Shown here piece after piece: positions 21,068 to 31,816 of a stretch of 64,000 bases of DNA (the stretch's first letter is position 1; each line of letters begins with the position of its first letter). The stretch comes from Scleromitrula shiraiana (Eukaryota; Ascomycota; Leotiomycetes; Helotiales; Sclerotiniaceae). Where the stretch lies: NCBI GenBank assembly GCA_028455995.1, contig JABELC010000014.1, forward strand, positions 248,001 to 312,000, read 5' to 3'. The translations under genes and the position numbers were made by a program. Below the pieces are notes generated by a model. That model searched no databases and was not told the DNA's origin. It saw nothing but the letters and a program-made list of their open reading frames with translations.

Positions 21068-23449
21068 CTCTTTGCATATAAATGATATGATGGAGTGTGG
21101 TGTGTGCGGTGGGATGATCTGGATGGGGTAGGTATGAGAGTTGCGGAGATATGGATGTATGGATGTATGTATATGTGAGGATATGGGATGGGTAGGTAAA
21201 TAGTATATATATAGTAGATTCATATGTTGGTAGTATAGTATCATTCAATACATTATATGAAGGTATGGGCGAACCCTGTCATGACTACCTACCTACCTAG
21301 CTTGCAAAACTCACCCGACGGGCAATCGATTCATCATAATCCACATATGCATACGCATACGCATTAGCATTGGTAAATAAGTGAATCGGCAGTAAGTATA
21401 CCCGCCTCGCGATCATCACAACTATCTATCCACTTTCCCATCCACTTTCTCATCCATCTCTACCCGCCTACCAAGTAGTACGTATCTAAGATACCAATCA
21501 CAACATCTATCTGAATGCGAAAGCAACTCTGAACCCAAGACATAAACAAGTGTGAGTCGAGTCGAGTACCTCAGAATCATATTCGAGCATGTACGTACAT
21601 ATGTATGTACGTATGTATGGATGAATGTATGTATGTATGTATATGTCACCATGCCCTACTACAACTCGATGAAACAGGTGAGGAAACCCAATACTACCCT
21701 ACCATCCATGCTATGTCAGCATTTATTTGAAAATATGTGTATGTATGTATCATACGTGTGTATGTATATATGTAAACATTAGATGAACACCACCAGCCAA
21801 ACAAACGCTCAGATCATAGGAATTTCTCCATTTAGTTTTGATGGATTTATGTTCTGATCTTTTTCTTCAAGTTGAGTGTGGGGCGGGCGTCATGCATACA
21901 TATATATGACATGTATGATGTAGAAATCTAAGATATGCAGGTCGGGAGGTATGTAGACAAGTAGGTGAGGTGAGTGCATTTATTGATTGATGCAGACAGA
22001 GTAAAGACTTGTATACATGCAGTAGTTGACTGTAGCTGTAGTTGAGATATATTTACGAGAATGCCTATAAGATTCAAGTATACTAATGTTTATATATATG
22101 ACTTGATGAAATGCAGATGAAATAAATGCAAACATGAGTGCGCATGCGATATCGCTCCCATTATTATGAATATGAATACAATATTCAAGTATACAATGCA
22201 TATGTAAGTAAATCAATGTATGAATTACTGAAATGAGAAGCTCAGATATCCGTGGACACTACTTTACTTGTGCTGCATATTGATTTGCATTGGCCACAAA
22301 TGAAAACGGCTCGGGTTATATAGATGCATGATCGTTTACAAGTTTGTAATGTTGTAATTATCCAAGATTACTTATTGCAAATAGCCACTTGCTTACACTT
22401 CACTTCACTTGATTCGAGGTTTCTTTTGACTTGACGCTCGGCTCCCTTTTGACGTTTCTCAAAAACAAATCGCATGCATATATCGATCCACTCCAAAGTG
22501 TCAATATACATGCATTTGCAATCCCCAAGAATCATCAAAGTTTGGTTCCCAGCCCAGTTGAAGAAATTTCGCCCTTCGGAATAACAAAGCAATGAAAACC
22601 CCAGCCCAGGCAGGGTAAGAAATTTCTCAGCTAACGCCTGGAATCTTGACAAAATTACTCACCTATCTCACCATAAATCACGAGATCCCTTGTGTATAAA
22701 ATCATACACCGATATTTGGTGGTCTAAAAAACCCTACCATCCACTGTGCATATCTACCCAGATTTTCCAAGAAAAGAAAGAAAAAAAATCTCATCTCATC
22801 TGATTCCATCCCATCCCATCTCACGTTATACGAAATCTTCACACCGCGGAATTAAAGTTTGAACCCTCAATTTCGGTACTGCAAATCACCGTAATATGTG
22901 TCACCTTGAAAACTCCGGGTCGACGTATATCCCGGGCGTAATCAAATTCCCGCATTGGAAATCCCGGATGTCGGAATGAGTAATAAAATTGCATGGCTGC
23001 ATATACTAGATACCTACTTGAACAGTAGGACTACAGGATATATTGTGTATAATATATGTGGCTTGGATTCCTGTAGGAATTTGGGGAAGCCTGGAATTGT
23101 GTATCTTATGTGATGTCCGAAATGAAATGTATAAGAAGGAATGAAATCTCGCCCGGTTTTTGAAGCTCCAGAGTTTCGAGAGGTTACATTCGTGTTATGA
23201 AAGAGAATCAGACTGAGTGAGGTGACGTACTGATGGGTCGAATCTATTCAAAACCCACTCCTATGTAGCACACCCGGGATTGCTCAGAAAAGGTTGTAGC
23301 ATGACTGCTTTACAGCTTCCCCCAATCATCAGCCTCAGTATCCAATCAGCTCTGTAGAACGAAGGGAGCACGAAGATCTAGAACTGATGTAAATATCCGC
23401 GGCCCGCGATTCCTTAACCAACGGAGATGAAGACTAAAGAAGTATCTTG

Positions 23450-23839
23450 TCACGTGTCTGAGGGGTTGTAATTCTCACTGCTCATAATCCACAAATTGTC
23501 AGGTATGATAGGACAAATGCTTTTACCCACGCCGAAATCCATCATTTGTGCTGCTGTGCAATAGGTAGGAAGTTCTGATAACATTGACGTGGATTCACTA
23601 TCGTCGACCCCCACAACATGTATGTTGAGTCTCTTGTGACAACTTTGTTTCTTGGACGCAAACTTTTGATGGTGTTGACGTGGGAGAATTACCACGAACT
23701 CGCCCCCTTCTAACCACGAATCCAAAAACATTTCCACGTCAATAGAAAAGGTTCCACTGGTTTTGCACGATAATTCTAACATGTAAAGAAATGACCAGAA
23801 TGATGCCGGTTCCTTTTTACTGGAGATGCACTTAATCAT
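23450..23839 (-). CDS. Uncertain orphan ORF, 129 aa
   Basis: An ATG at 23839 opens 129 codons to a TGA at 23450. The same frame is open upstream to about 24001 but without an ATG, so the segment could be the last exon of a spliced gene or chance. No domain is recognised. Codon use is mixed rather than simple-sequence. I cannot find a splice-consistent upstream exon with confidence. Confidence 0.2.
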   Translation of the reverse strand: MIKCISSKKEPASFWSFLYMLELSCKTSGTFSIDVEMFLDSWLEGGEFVVILPRQHHQKFASKKQSCHKRLNIHVVGVDDSESTSMLSELPTYCTAAQMMDFGVGKSICPIIPDNLWIMSSENYNPSDT

Positions 23840-24316
23840 AGAATAGGAAAGATCTAGTAGTAATCCATAAATGCCATATTCGACTAGCTTGAAGATCCCT
23901 TCGCAAATATGGATAGACACACCAGAGAATACTCTTTTGTGGTAACATGAGCACCCTAGGTATTGATCGAACACGCACTTGCTTCGAATATAAAATTCAG
24001 TTTATTAAAATAAATTCAAGATCATTGTTCAAAAGGAAAATCAAACTCATAACTTGAGATAGTTAATGATCTGACCGTAAAATGGAATATGATTGTCTAG
24101 CAGATCTGTGATAAGTCGATGAGGATCAGCGAGGTTAAAATCAGGTTGTGATCTGCTGTTGTGCAGCTTTCATGCCGTGTTTAGTGAAACATAGAAAGCA
24201 AATTATATAATATCTTGCCCACATCCTATTGAAAATTCGTGGCGTCAAGCTGACTAGGCTGACATCTGGATTTTCGACAATGCCAAATTCACCCATTAGA
24301 AGGCTGTTAGATTTAT

Positions 24317-24457
24317 CTAGCAAGCTTCAGAAGTATCTCGTAGTTCTTCTTCAATGTCCTCGTGATGTTTGATATATGCATTAAAAGTTCCTGCAGCAGT
24401 CTTCCGTAACACCACCTTATAGTAATATAATTTCTCCTTCGGTCCAGACAACAGCAT
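24317..24457 (-). CDS. Uncertain short ORF or gene remnant, 46 aa
   Basis: The ORF runs from ATG 24457 to a TAG. It reads like coding sequence: charged, with KEKLYYYKVVLRK followed by NAYIKHHEDIEEELR. No family is recognised, and the frame closes on both sides. A further 60-codon frame downstream on the same strand (24323-24141) could be a shifted continuation. It may be a decayed gene piece. Confidence 0.15.
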   Translation of the reverse strand: MLLSGPKEKLYYYKVVLRKTAAGTFNAYIKHHEDIEEELRDTSEAC

Positions 24458-24562
24458 GCCATGAGAGATTTATTTTCGGAGGCGGTTTAGGACGACAAAT
24501 TTGATTTGTACGGTTAGTCTTCTTTTTGTAAACATGCTCTTATGTAGAATTCAAGGGAATAT

Positions 24563-24832
24563 ATGGGGACCAATGAGGAGTGCTGCTTGGATTTTTTCGC
24601 CAGTTCGCCTCAGCAAGGCGCGGAAAATATTGGATACTGTAACTTCATACACCATCCTCGCCCAGGGCCATATATTGTGCAGACATCCACGCGGATACGT
24701 GTAAGTAATGTTGCAATCTTGAGACATAGCAACAGCTCTCTTGATGAGCTAGACCGGTTGCGATGGATTCATGGAGACTTGGATAAGGTGTTGATTACCC
24801 CCTGTATATCGCCACCTCGTCAACTCTCATAA
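24563..24832 (+). CDS. Uncertain orphan ORF, 89 aa
   Basis: The ORF runs from ATG 24563 to TAA 24832. It is not simple-sequence but has no recognised domain. It lies 134 bp upstream of the start of the next gene on the same strand and could be chance, a remnant or leader sequence of that gene. Confidence 0.15.
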   Translation: MGTNEECCLDFFASSPQQGAENIGYCNFIHHPRPGPYIVQTSTRIRVSNVAILRHSNSSLDELDRLRWIHGDLDKVLITPCISPPRQLS

Positions 24833-24966
24833 ACCCTTAAGCCTCCCGGAGAATCTCTACGAAATCACCCCCCTATGCCAAAAATAGACGGTTATATATC
24901 TTCAATCAACATCTCTTGTATGTTTAACACCGCATCGATTGTCTTCTTATACCATCGACCTTGATT

Positions 24967-25458
24967 ATGTCTTCCCAGATGAATCGTTACTGGATACCGA
25001 ATCTTGACATTAGCAAGAGGGTCATTACGAACGAGATACAATATTATCTTGGTCCAGAGTCCAGCTTAAGATCTTACACAAGAGAGGTATGTCGAAAACA
25101 AGTTCTCTTTGCAAATATTATGCTTATTGTTAACTTAGGGCGAAGAAGGATTTCTGATCAGCACGCCTGGAGAGTGCTTGACAGATGTGAGCAATACTAA
25201 GTTTAGATACTAATTATGTATCGGCTCAAATTAATTGATTGATAGGAGCAAATAGACGATATATGTATCAAGTCGAAAGAGCTTTGGGACAAGCAAGTAG
25301 CGGCAATAGCCAAAAAAGATTCGGGAAAACAGCTGAAACGACCGCTTCATCAGCCAATTGTCATCTCTAAAGGTTCAAAACCTCATCCACAGAGATCGTA
25401 TCGCGAATATAGACCAGTTGGATCTTCTCGGCGTTCGAGCGACGATAGATATTTTTGA
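24967..25458 (+). CDS. Conserved-looking fungal protein of unknown function, 126 aa
   Basis: Three exons, 24967-25086, 25139-25186 and 25246-25458, join in frame. Introns are 52 and 59 nt, with GTATGT and GTGAGC donors and TAG acceptors. The spliced protein begins MSSQMNRYWIPNLDISKRVI and contains EIQYYLGPESSLRSYTREG, then FLISTPGECLTDEQIDDIC, then KELWDKQVAAIAKK. It ends in a basic Arg/Ser tail (KRPLHQPIVISKG...). From memory, this pattern (DISKRVI, QYYLGP, TDEQIDDIC, KRPLHQP) resembles a small fungal protein family with no assigned function. No catalytic motif or membrane segment is visible; the first two-thirds looks like a compact domain and the tail disordered. The gene is convergent with Ten1, about 1.3 kb away. 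The three short exons hide it from simple ORF searches. Confidence 0.75.
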
Positions 25459-26751
25459 AAGCCCAAGGAGATGAACTCGATGATGGATAAATAGCGCGTT
25501 TGGACTTTCAACAAGACGAGAGCGAGAAGATATTAAAATGGCAAACACTGCTGTTGGATCAATGACATCGAATCTATTGTGGGGTTGATGTTGCATAGCT
25601 GTTACATGCACTTTGAATGTATTCTGATACTCGTATTGAAAGAATTGAAATGCTGTTTCGTTGCTTGAATTGGTTGCACATAATCTGAGTGTTTAAAAGC
25701 ATCATCTTCGAAACATGATTTGAACGTCAAAACGCCATCAAGGGAGAATTGAGGTTCGTCCGAAAATGGAAGTCAAGAGTTTCCTCGATCGATATTGTCG
25801 CTGTATTATTACCCCACTTGATAATATTTGTTATAAATCCCAAATGTGACGCAGAAGACCTGAATTGCCAGTTCATCTTTCTAGATCATGTGTTGGGTAC
25901 AAAGAAGATTCTCCTGAAATTTTCACAGCATTAAATACCATACCTTCCGACTTTGTCCGGGTTCGAAGTATGCGAACCACGTAAATTAGGCTAATTTGAC
26001 ATTTGCCACTTTAAGTATCGTTGCATTGTGTCCCAAAGAATATAGCCAAGGTTTGGCTTTTTAGCATTGAAACAATGAACATTAATTCGATAGCCGCGGA
26101 AAAAGAGGAATCTGAAGCCATGATAGATATTTTGCCTGGCTAGTCCTAGGACCACGTCGTTGCTCTCATCGATTGGGTTGGATGAGGCAGGCGTTGGAAA
26201 TAGCTCTGTATGGTCTTTCTAATCAGGTGTATGCAGCTGTGGGCAAACACTTCGAAGTATTTCGACTGGAAGCGATTTTAAAATGCTCGAATCGGCGCTA
26301 TTAACCAAGGCTCTGGTCCATCCATAACGATACCAATCCGTAAAGAGTATAGCGACTTCATTGTCAAGTTATTTGACCGTCGCATGTTGGATTATTTGTG
26401 CAGTTGATGACAATGCAAGAAATAATGGATGATTGTTCCTGAGACAGAATGGGCTGATGGGCCTTCTACGCTTGTCGAACAGCATGTCCATTCGATAATA
26501 TTACCACGGCCCACTAAGTAGAAAAGGTTATAGAACTTGCGACAACCATGGAATTTTGGGACTTTCATCATCTTGCCAATTGAAGATTTGGAATGGCGAA
26601 ATACAGTATGATTTGAAGATGAACAAGCCGTGGTCAGGAAGCTGGGTATAAGGCAAAAGCAGTATCAAAAATGGAATGCCAAATTGGCGTAAAATATTTG
26701 GAAGTTGCCAGCCCCTGTGTCGTATGAAGTTTGACATCAAGAAGTCAACCA
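25459..26751. other. Convergent intergenic region
   Basis: About 1.3 kb between the 126-aa gene and Ten1. ORFs of 60-78 codons occur on both strands but show no domain or consistent splicing. Composition is mixed rather than repetitive, so decayed coding sequence is possible, but no frame could be followed far enough to name. Confidence 0.5.
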
Positions 26752-27229
26752 TCAGACATTTTCCTTGACAAAATTTGCTTCATTCTGAGCCACCAAACTA
26801 TTTTCGTAGGAATCAAGTTGCAGTGGGCCAGTCGACCATAGAACAATCGCTTGAATAGGAACTGTCAAGCCCGTCTTCAACGATTTATCTACTGGAATTG
26901 ATTGACCAGTCGATTCAACGTACCCAACGATATTGACCCACTCTCCAATTCGAGTTTCATGAGATTTTAAACTGCCCAGTAGTAATTGAACATTCACCAT
27001 AGCTCTTACTCCATTTCCCACAGGAGAATTATGTTCCAAAACAAGAACTGCAGAATCTCTGTGATAACTTGTTACGCTACATAGGAAGATATCTTAGTCA
27101 TGTTTCCTGTAGAAGAAAATATCATACATACCACCCTAAAAATCGCACTTTGTCACCTGGTGAGAATTGATTCAAGTCGGCAAGTAATGTTAGCTTCGTA
27201 GGAACTGGACCAGAATATTGCTTGGCCAT
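26752..27229 (-). CDS. TEN1: CST telomere-capping complex subunit Ten1
   Basis: Two exons, 27229-27132 and 27076-26752, are joined across a 55-nt intron (GTATGT...TAG) and give 140 residues. The start is the ATG in the TTGGCCAT context at 27229; upstream frame extension adds only a Cys/Leu-rich stretch. The protein matches the fungal Ten1 pattern: SGPVPTKLTLLADLNQFSPG, then DKVRFLGCVTSYHRDSAVLVLEH, then NVQLLLGSLKSHETRIGEWV and NIVGY, then the IQAIVLWSTGP strand. This is a single OB fold spanning nearly the whole protein. Family knowledge: Ten1 binds Stn1 (with Cdc13 or Ctc1) at telomeric single-stranded DNA and helps lagging-strand fill-in. It acts in the nucleus. It is divergent from SNF7. 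Confidence 0.85.
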
Positions 27230-27902
27230 TGATTTGATTATCTTTTTAGTAACGAGACCTGAACAATAGAGATATGGGCAGAGTATACAACTAAGTATCA
27301 CGTACAATGAAAATGAAACGATATTTTATATTCACAATTTGAAGTTGCGTTTCCCTTATGAATTTCTATGGTTCCCATTCGAGTGATACCTGCATTTTGA
27401 GGCTCTGAAATGAGATATCAAGCCTGCTTACATAATGCCATAAAGCTTAACTATTGATGCGACGCTTAACCCAATCTAGACGAGGGGATTAGCTTGGTTT
27501 TAGTGGTCATTAACGACGCCATCAGACCTACTTCTACAACTTCCACTTATCATCATACTCTAACACCGCATACGCAATCACAGGCAACCACAAAAATTAT
27601 CTTCAATAAGAAAGCGACAAGCTGGGGATAGTCTAATCAATATTACAAAGTTTCTCTCATTCTCATACCTTCATTCACATACAATACAATCGATCGCACA
27701 TCTACTGGCTTTGTCCGACAAATTCAGGCTCCCCACTATCATTCTCGATTACAACCTTGGAAGCCTTATCATCAAACCCTAAAAGTATATTATCACATCG
27801 ACTTCCGGACATATCCGATCGCTTTGCAATCTTTGCAAACAATTTGGGGGCTCAACAGTCCTGCCGTCGATCACTCTCGAGTTATTAAAATACTTCTGAA
27901 AT
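27230..27902. other. Bidirectional promoter region of TEN1 and SNF7
   Basis: A 673-bp spacer between the two divergent starts. It is A/T- and C-rich, with no ORF of note. Confidence 0.55.
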
Positions 27903-28794
27903 ATGTCGGGTGTTTGGGGTTGGTTCGGGGGACAGAGTGCCCAGAAGAGAAAGGATTCTCCTAAAAATGCTATCCTAGGTTTACGTTCGCAGTTAGAGAT
28001 GTTGCAGAAGAGAGAGCAACATCTTCAACGCCAAATGGATGAGCAAGATGCCATAGCTAGGAAGAATGTGAGCACAAATAAGAATGGTACGTTATATTGA
28101 ATGCTTGCAGATTAGATGACCTACCTATCCCCTACATAATTATTTTGTCATCGATATTAATACTCAAATTTTAATAGCTGCGAAGGCTGCTTTGCGACGC
28201 AAGAAGCAACACGAACATACGCTCGATCAAACTATCGCGCAGATATCAACCTTAGAACAGCAAATATACTCGATCGAAGCGGCAAACATAAACAAGGAGA
28301 CTCTTCTCGCCATGGAGAAAGCTGGCGAGGCCATGCAAGCTATTCATGGAAAACTCGACATCAATAAAGTGGATGAGACAATGTACATACTACCCCCGTT
28401 TTTTTTTTTTGAATCGATAGATACTAATATATTTCAAATAGGGACAAACTTCGAGAACAGCATGCCTTGGGCGAAGAAATTGCCAACGCTATTACCAGCG
28501 CACCTATCGGTGAGCCTATCGATGAATCGGAACTTGACGACGAATTACAAGAGCTTGAGCAGGAGGCGTTGGATAATAAGATGTTGAAAACTGGCACGGT
28601 ACCAGTTTCGGACGAAATACACAGATTACCCTCTGTTGCGAATGGAGAAAGTGAGTTATTAAAGAATGGCTATTTGATATACTTGTGACTAATAAATGAC
28701 TTTAGTTAAATCTAAATCACCTGCCCAGGTCGAGGAGGATGACGAAGAGGAAGAACTTCGAAGGTTACAGGCCGAGATGGCTATTGGAACATAA
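27903..28794 (+). CDS. SNF7: ESCRT-III subunit Snf7/Vps32
   Basis: Four exons, 27903-28086, 28178-28382, 28442-28650 and 28706-28794, join in frame to 228 residues, close to yeast Snf7 (240). The first residues MSGVWGWFGG form the amphipathic membrane-inserting start. Then come the basic helix 1-2 hairpin (NAILGLRSQLEMLQKREQHL, then AKAALRRKKQHEHTL) and the acidic segment ending in LDDELQELEQEAL. The C-terminal helix EEEELRRLQAEMAIG is the kind used to recruit Vps4 or Bro1. Family knowledge: Snf7 polymerises into spirals on endosomal and other membranes to drive inward budding and scission, and in filamentous fungi it also supports alkaline-pH (Pal/Rim) signalling. Intron 2 contains a T10 run before its ACTAAT branch element. 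The intron-rich structure and short 5' exon are usual for this gene. Confidence 0.95.
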
Positions 28795-31055
28795 GACTAG
28801 ACGCCTATTTTCTCTCTAATTTGAGCAGTACTTTTTGTGTATTAGGGGGCGTGCATGATCTATTTGGACTGGAGGGGTTATTACTGGCAGCTTTCGATAT
28901 TCAGTTTGCACAATAAGAGGACGTTGGGCTTCGATCAATTTTCTGCGTCGGCGTTTTTTTGAGGAATCTGCTGTACATTTTTCGCATACCTGTTACCTTC
29001 CACATTTTCCCTAAGAATTGAAATCAGAAGAGAATAACTTTTACCTAAACCATTTTGATTTCACGTTGGCGAATTCTTATCCGTATGTGTGCTGTCACTC
29101 GCCGCGTACGGCTTGGAAAGAACTAAGGCAGGATGGACATTCCGAGTCATGTTTCATATTCTAGATGATGTTGTGTAGTGTAGGTGGGTGTTTTGGTGGA
29201 ACATTGGACTGGACTTGTACATTCCAGAGCTATCTATCTATTCATCCTGGATATTCGTATCATTCTAGATTTTCACAAGATGTGGGGGAAGCCGGACCCT
29301 GAGATGTATAGGACTCGAACAACCAACAGACAGTATTTAGTTACAAGCTATTATGAATGAATGAATTACTAGTTACTAAGTCAAATATGAAGCTCACTCT
29401 CTCTAGGTGGGAGGGAATACTGTTTAATTATTGTGTAATAGGTATATACAAAGTATGGACCCTTATGAATTATGAACGAATATTGTATATATATATATGT
29501 ACAGTAGTAAGTAGGTAGTATTTAATATTCATTCCTTAACACACATAGAATATTCACTCCCATCCCATCCCATCCCATCCACCATCCATGAAACCAAGAA
29601 GTAAACCGCCCCCTCCCTCATGCCCAATCTCCACAGCTAGAACCGTCCCCAAAAGCCAGAACCCTCGGGAACCCATCGAGCCCATGTAAGTAATAAGTAA
29701 ACCCTGGAAACCAAGAAGACTGGGCCGCCGGCATTGGTCAGATTCACACCCGACCGGCTGGGTACATGCAGCATAGAATAGAGTACGAGTACAGGATCGA
29801 AAAATACCTATCTATACGCCCAGGGTATGGATCCGTGAATATCAATTTCGTACTGTCGACCGGATCGAATATCGTCTGTACTATGTACTATGTACAACCA
29901 GTGTGAATGTTTCTTTTCTTGGACAACGCATCAATGTTGCATATCTGAATTATCCACATATGTGGCAAAGTCAGTCAGTCAGTTAGCCAGCCAGCCAGTC
30001 AATCAATCAGTCAATCAGTGAACGATCCCGACATTGTGATACCGATTGAAGGTTCTCATGATTCCCTCCCACCATTATAAGTATAGCCCCCAAGAAAATT
30101 CTCCAAGATGCAAATAAGTGACAAACCGCTGGACACCAAAAAAAAAAGTCCACCCGTCTACGATTGTTACAATGTTTTTTTTTTTTTCCAAAAAAGACGC
30201 GTGCAAGGCGACCACGTTGCAATTCATGTGCAGTAGTCTCACTTGCTTCATAACTATTCAATTCGCGGAGTCCATCGGATACTATCCGTCGACCCATTAA
30301 TAAATCCTGGATACTGGCAGAATTTGCACATTCTGAAGAGAAAGAGATAGGTCTAGGATTTTAACCATCTAATTCACATGTTATTCATTTTTTTTTTCGT
30401 CTTCTTCTTCTTCTTCTTCTTCTTCTTCTTCTGGAGCTTGATGTATCATCCGTATCTATTTACAGAATTGATTTATTTGATTTATTTGATTGACAGATTT
30501 GCAAAACCTTTGGGCTGCTACAACTGCAACTAATAACTGCAACTGCAACTGCAACTACGAGTGCTCAACTTGATATTTGATAATCCACGGATGGATGGGT
30601 GGCTGGTAATGGAACTAATAATTCGCCAACCAGCCAAAAAAGTACGAAAGAGCAGTCATCAGTCTGTATACTCGGTGGCATCCATGCAGGAAGGATGTCC
30701 TACTTTCACGACCTACTTTCCAACCAATAATTAACGAGCACGATATTATTAGGCAAAAATTCTGGTTTGGTGTTGTCGATCCAGTTCCAGTTATTTTTTT
30801 TTTTTACGGGATATGTTTTTTTTATATGGGATATTTTTTTTATATGGGAGATTTTGGGAAATGTTAATTCTGGTGTGAATTCTAGAGTACGTGTGAGATA
30901 TACGAGTAGTGGAATTATTATTATTATTATCTATTCGAATTCGTTAATGGAGGGGAAATCAATATTTTCACTTTCACTTTCACTTTTACTTTCACTTTCA
31001 TTTATTTATTTCTCCTTATCCTTACTTGTCAATAAAAATACCTAGGTAGAGAATC

Positions 31056-31158
31056 TCCATAATAATAACAATAATAATAATAACAACAGTAATAATAATA
31101 ATAATAACAATAATAATAATAATAACAATAATAATAATAATAACAATAATAATAATAA
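31056..31158. repeat. AAT/AAC trinucleotide array
   Basis: AAT units are interrupted at intervals by AAC or CAG, giving a higher-order periodicity (for example AATAATAATAAC). Confidence 0.9.
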
Positions 31159-31310
31159 AGAACCCTTCTTCTCTTTTTTCAAATATTTATATTTATATTT
31201 ACTAATATATTTATATTTCTACTCGAGAAGTTTCTCAATTCTTGTTTCTCATAAGCAGTGTTTCTTTTCTTTTCTTTTGTTTTCATTGCTATTAATCACT
31301 GGCATCTGAA

Positions 31311-31419
31311 TTTTATAACATTTTATAATATTTTATAGTATTTTATAGTATTTTATAGTATTTTATAGTATTTTATAGTATTTTATAGTATTTTATAGTA
31401 TTTTATAATATTTTATAAT
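31311..31419. repeat. Decamer minisatellite TTTTATAGTA, about 11 units
   Basis: About eleven head-to-tail 10-bp units, TTTTATA(G/A)TA. The central units are identical and the edge units carry A in place of G. It lies about 400 bp upstream of the EWDxSS-repeat gene. Confidence 0.95.
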
Positions 31420-31816
31420 CCTTGGATTTATATTCCTATACTTTGTACCAATTGTATAATACAGATCCTCCTCTGTGACCAAATCTCTGTCACCCAAACA
31501 AAAATATTGGGCACCCGCATTCAACCGAAAGGTTACCCCCCCCCCCCCCCCCTCGTCCCTCGTCCCTCGTCCCCCTCGTCACTGTATACATTGGTCAAAT
31601 CGAATAAAAGGAAGCAATCAGAACCTCCAATTCTTTCTTTAGAAAATCTTCATTCTATACATTTTCTTTTTCTTTTTCTTTTCCGTTTTCTTTTGCTTTT
31701 GCTTTTGCTTTTTTTCCCCATCTTGATTTCTAGAGCTATACTATCTATACCTATTGCAATTTCATTTTTTCTATCTTCAATTTCTTTAGTCCAAATATAC
31801 CCATCATACCATCAGT

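Larger units (their letters stand above)
19162..23449. other. Gene-poor region downstream of the forkhead gene
   Basis: About 4.3 kb without a supported gene. It holds a diverged tandem duplication (19913-20116), a GA run near 20390-20409, a TCTA tract near 20450-20482, a GGTTATAGTAGG-type array near 20999-21067 and GTATGTAC/TATG tracts near 21590-21645 and 21735-21770. ORFs of up to about 110 codons are low complexity, and none has a family signature. The first kilobase is G-rich on the forkhead coding strand, as expected for its 3' flank. Confidence 0.55.
28795..31816. other. Long intergenic region rich in simple repeats
   Basis: About 3 kb without a supported gene. It carries a TTC run at about 30401-30432, an AATAATAAC-type array at about 31056-31158, a decamer minisatellite at 31311-31419, a C17 run at about 31536-31552 followed by CTCGTCC units, and TTTTCT tracts just upstream of the next gene. 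The longer ORFs overlap these repeats. Confidence 0.6.
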
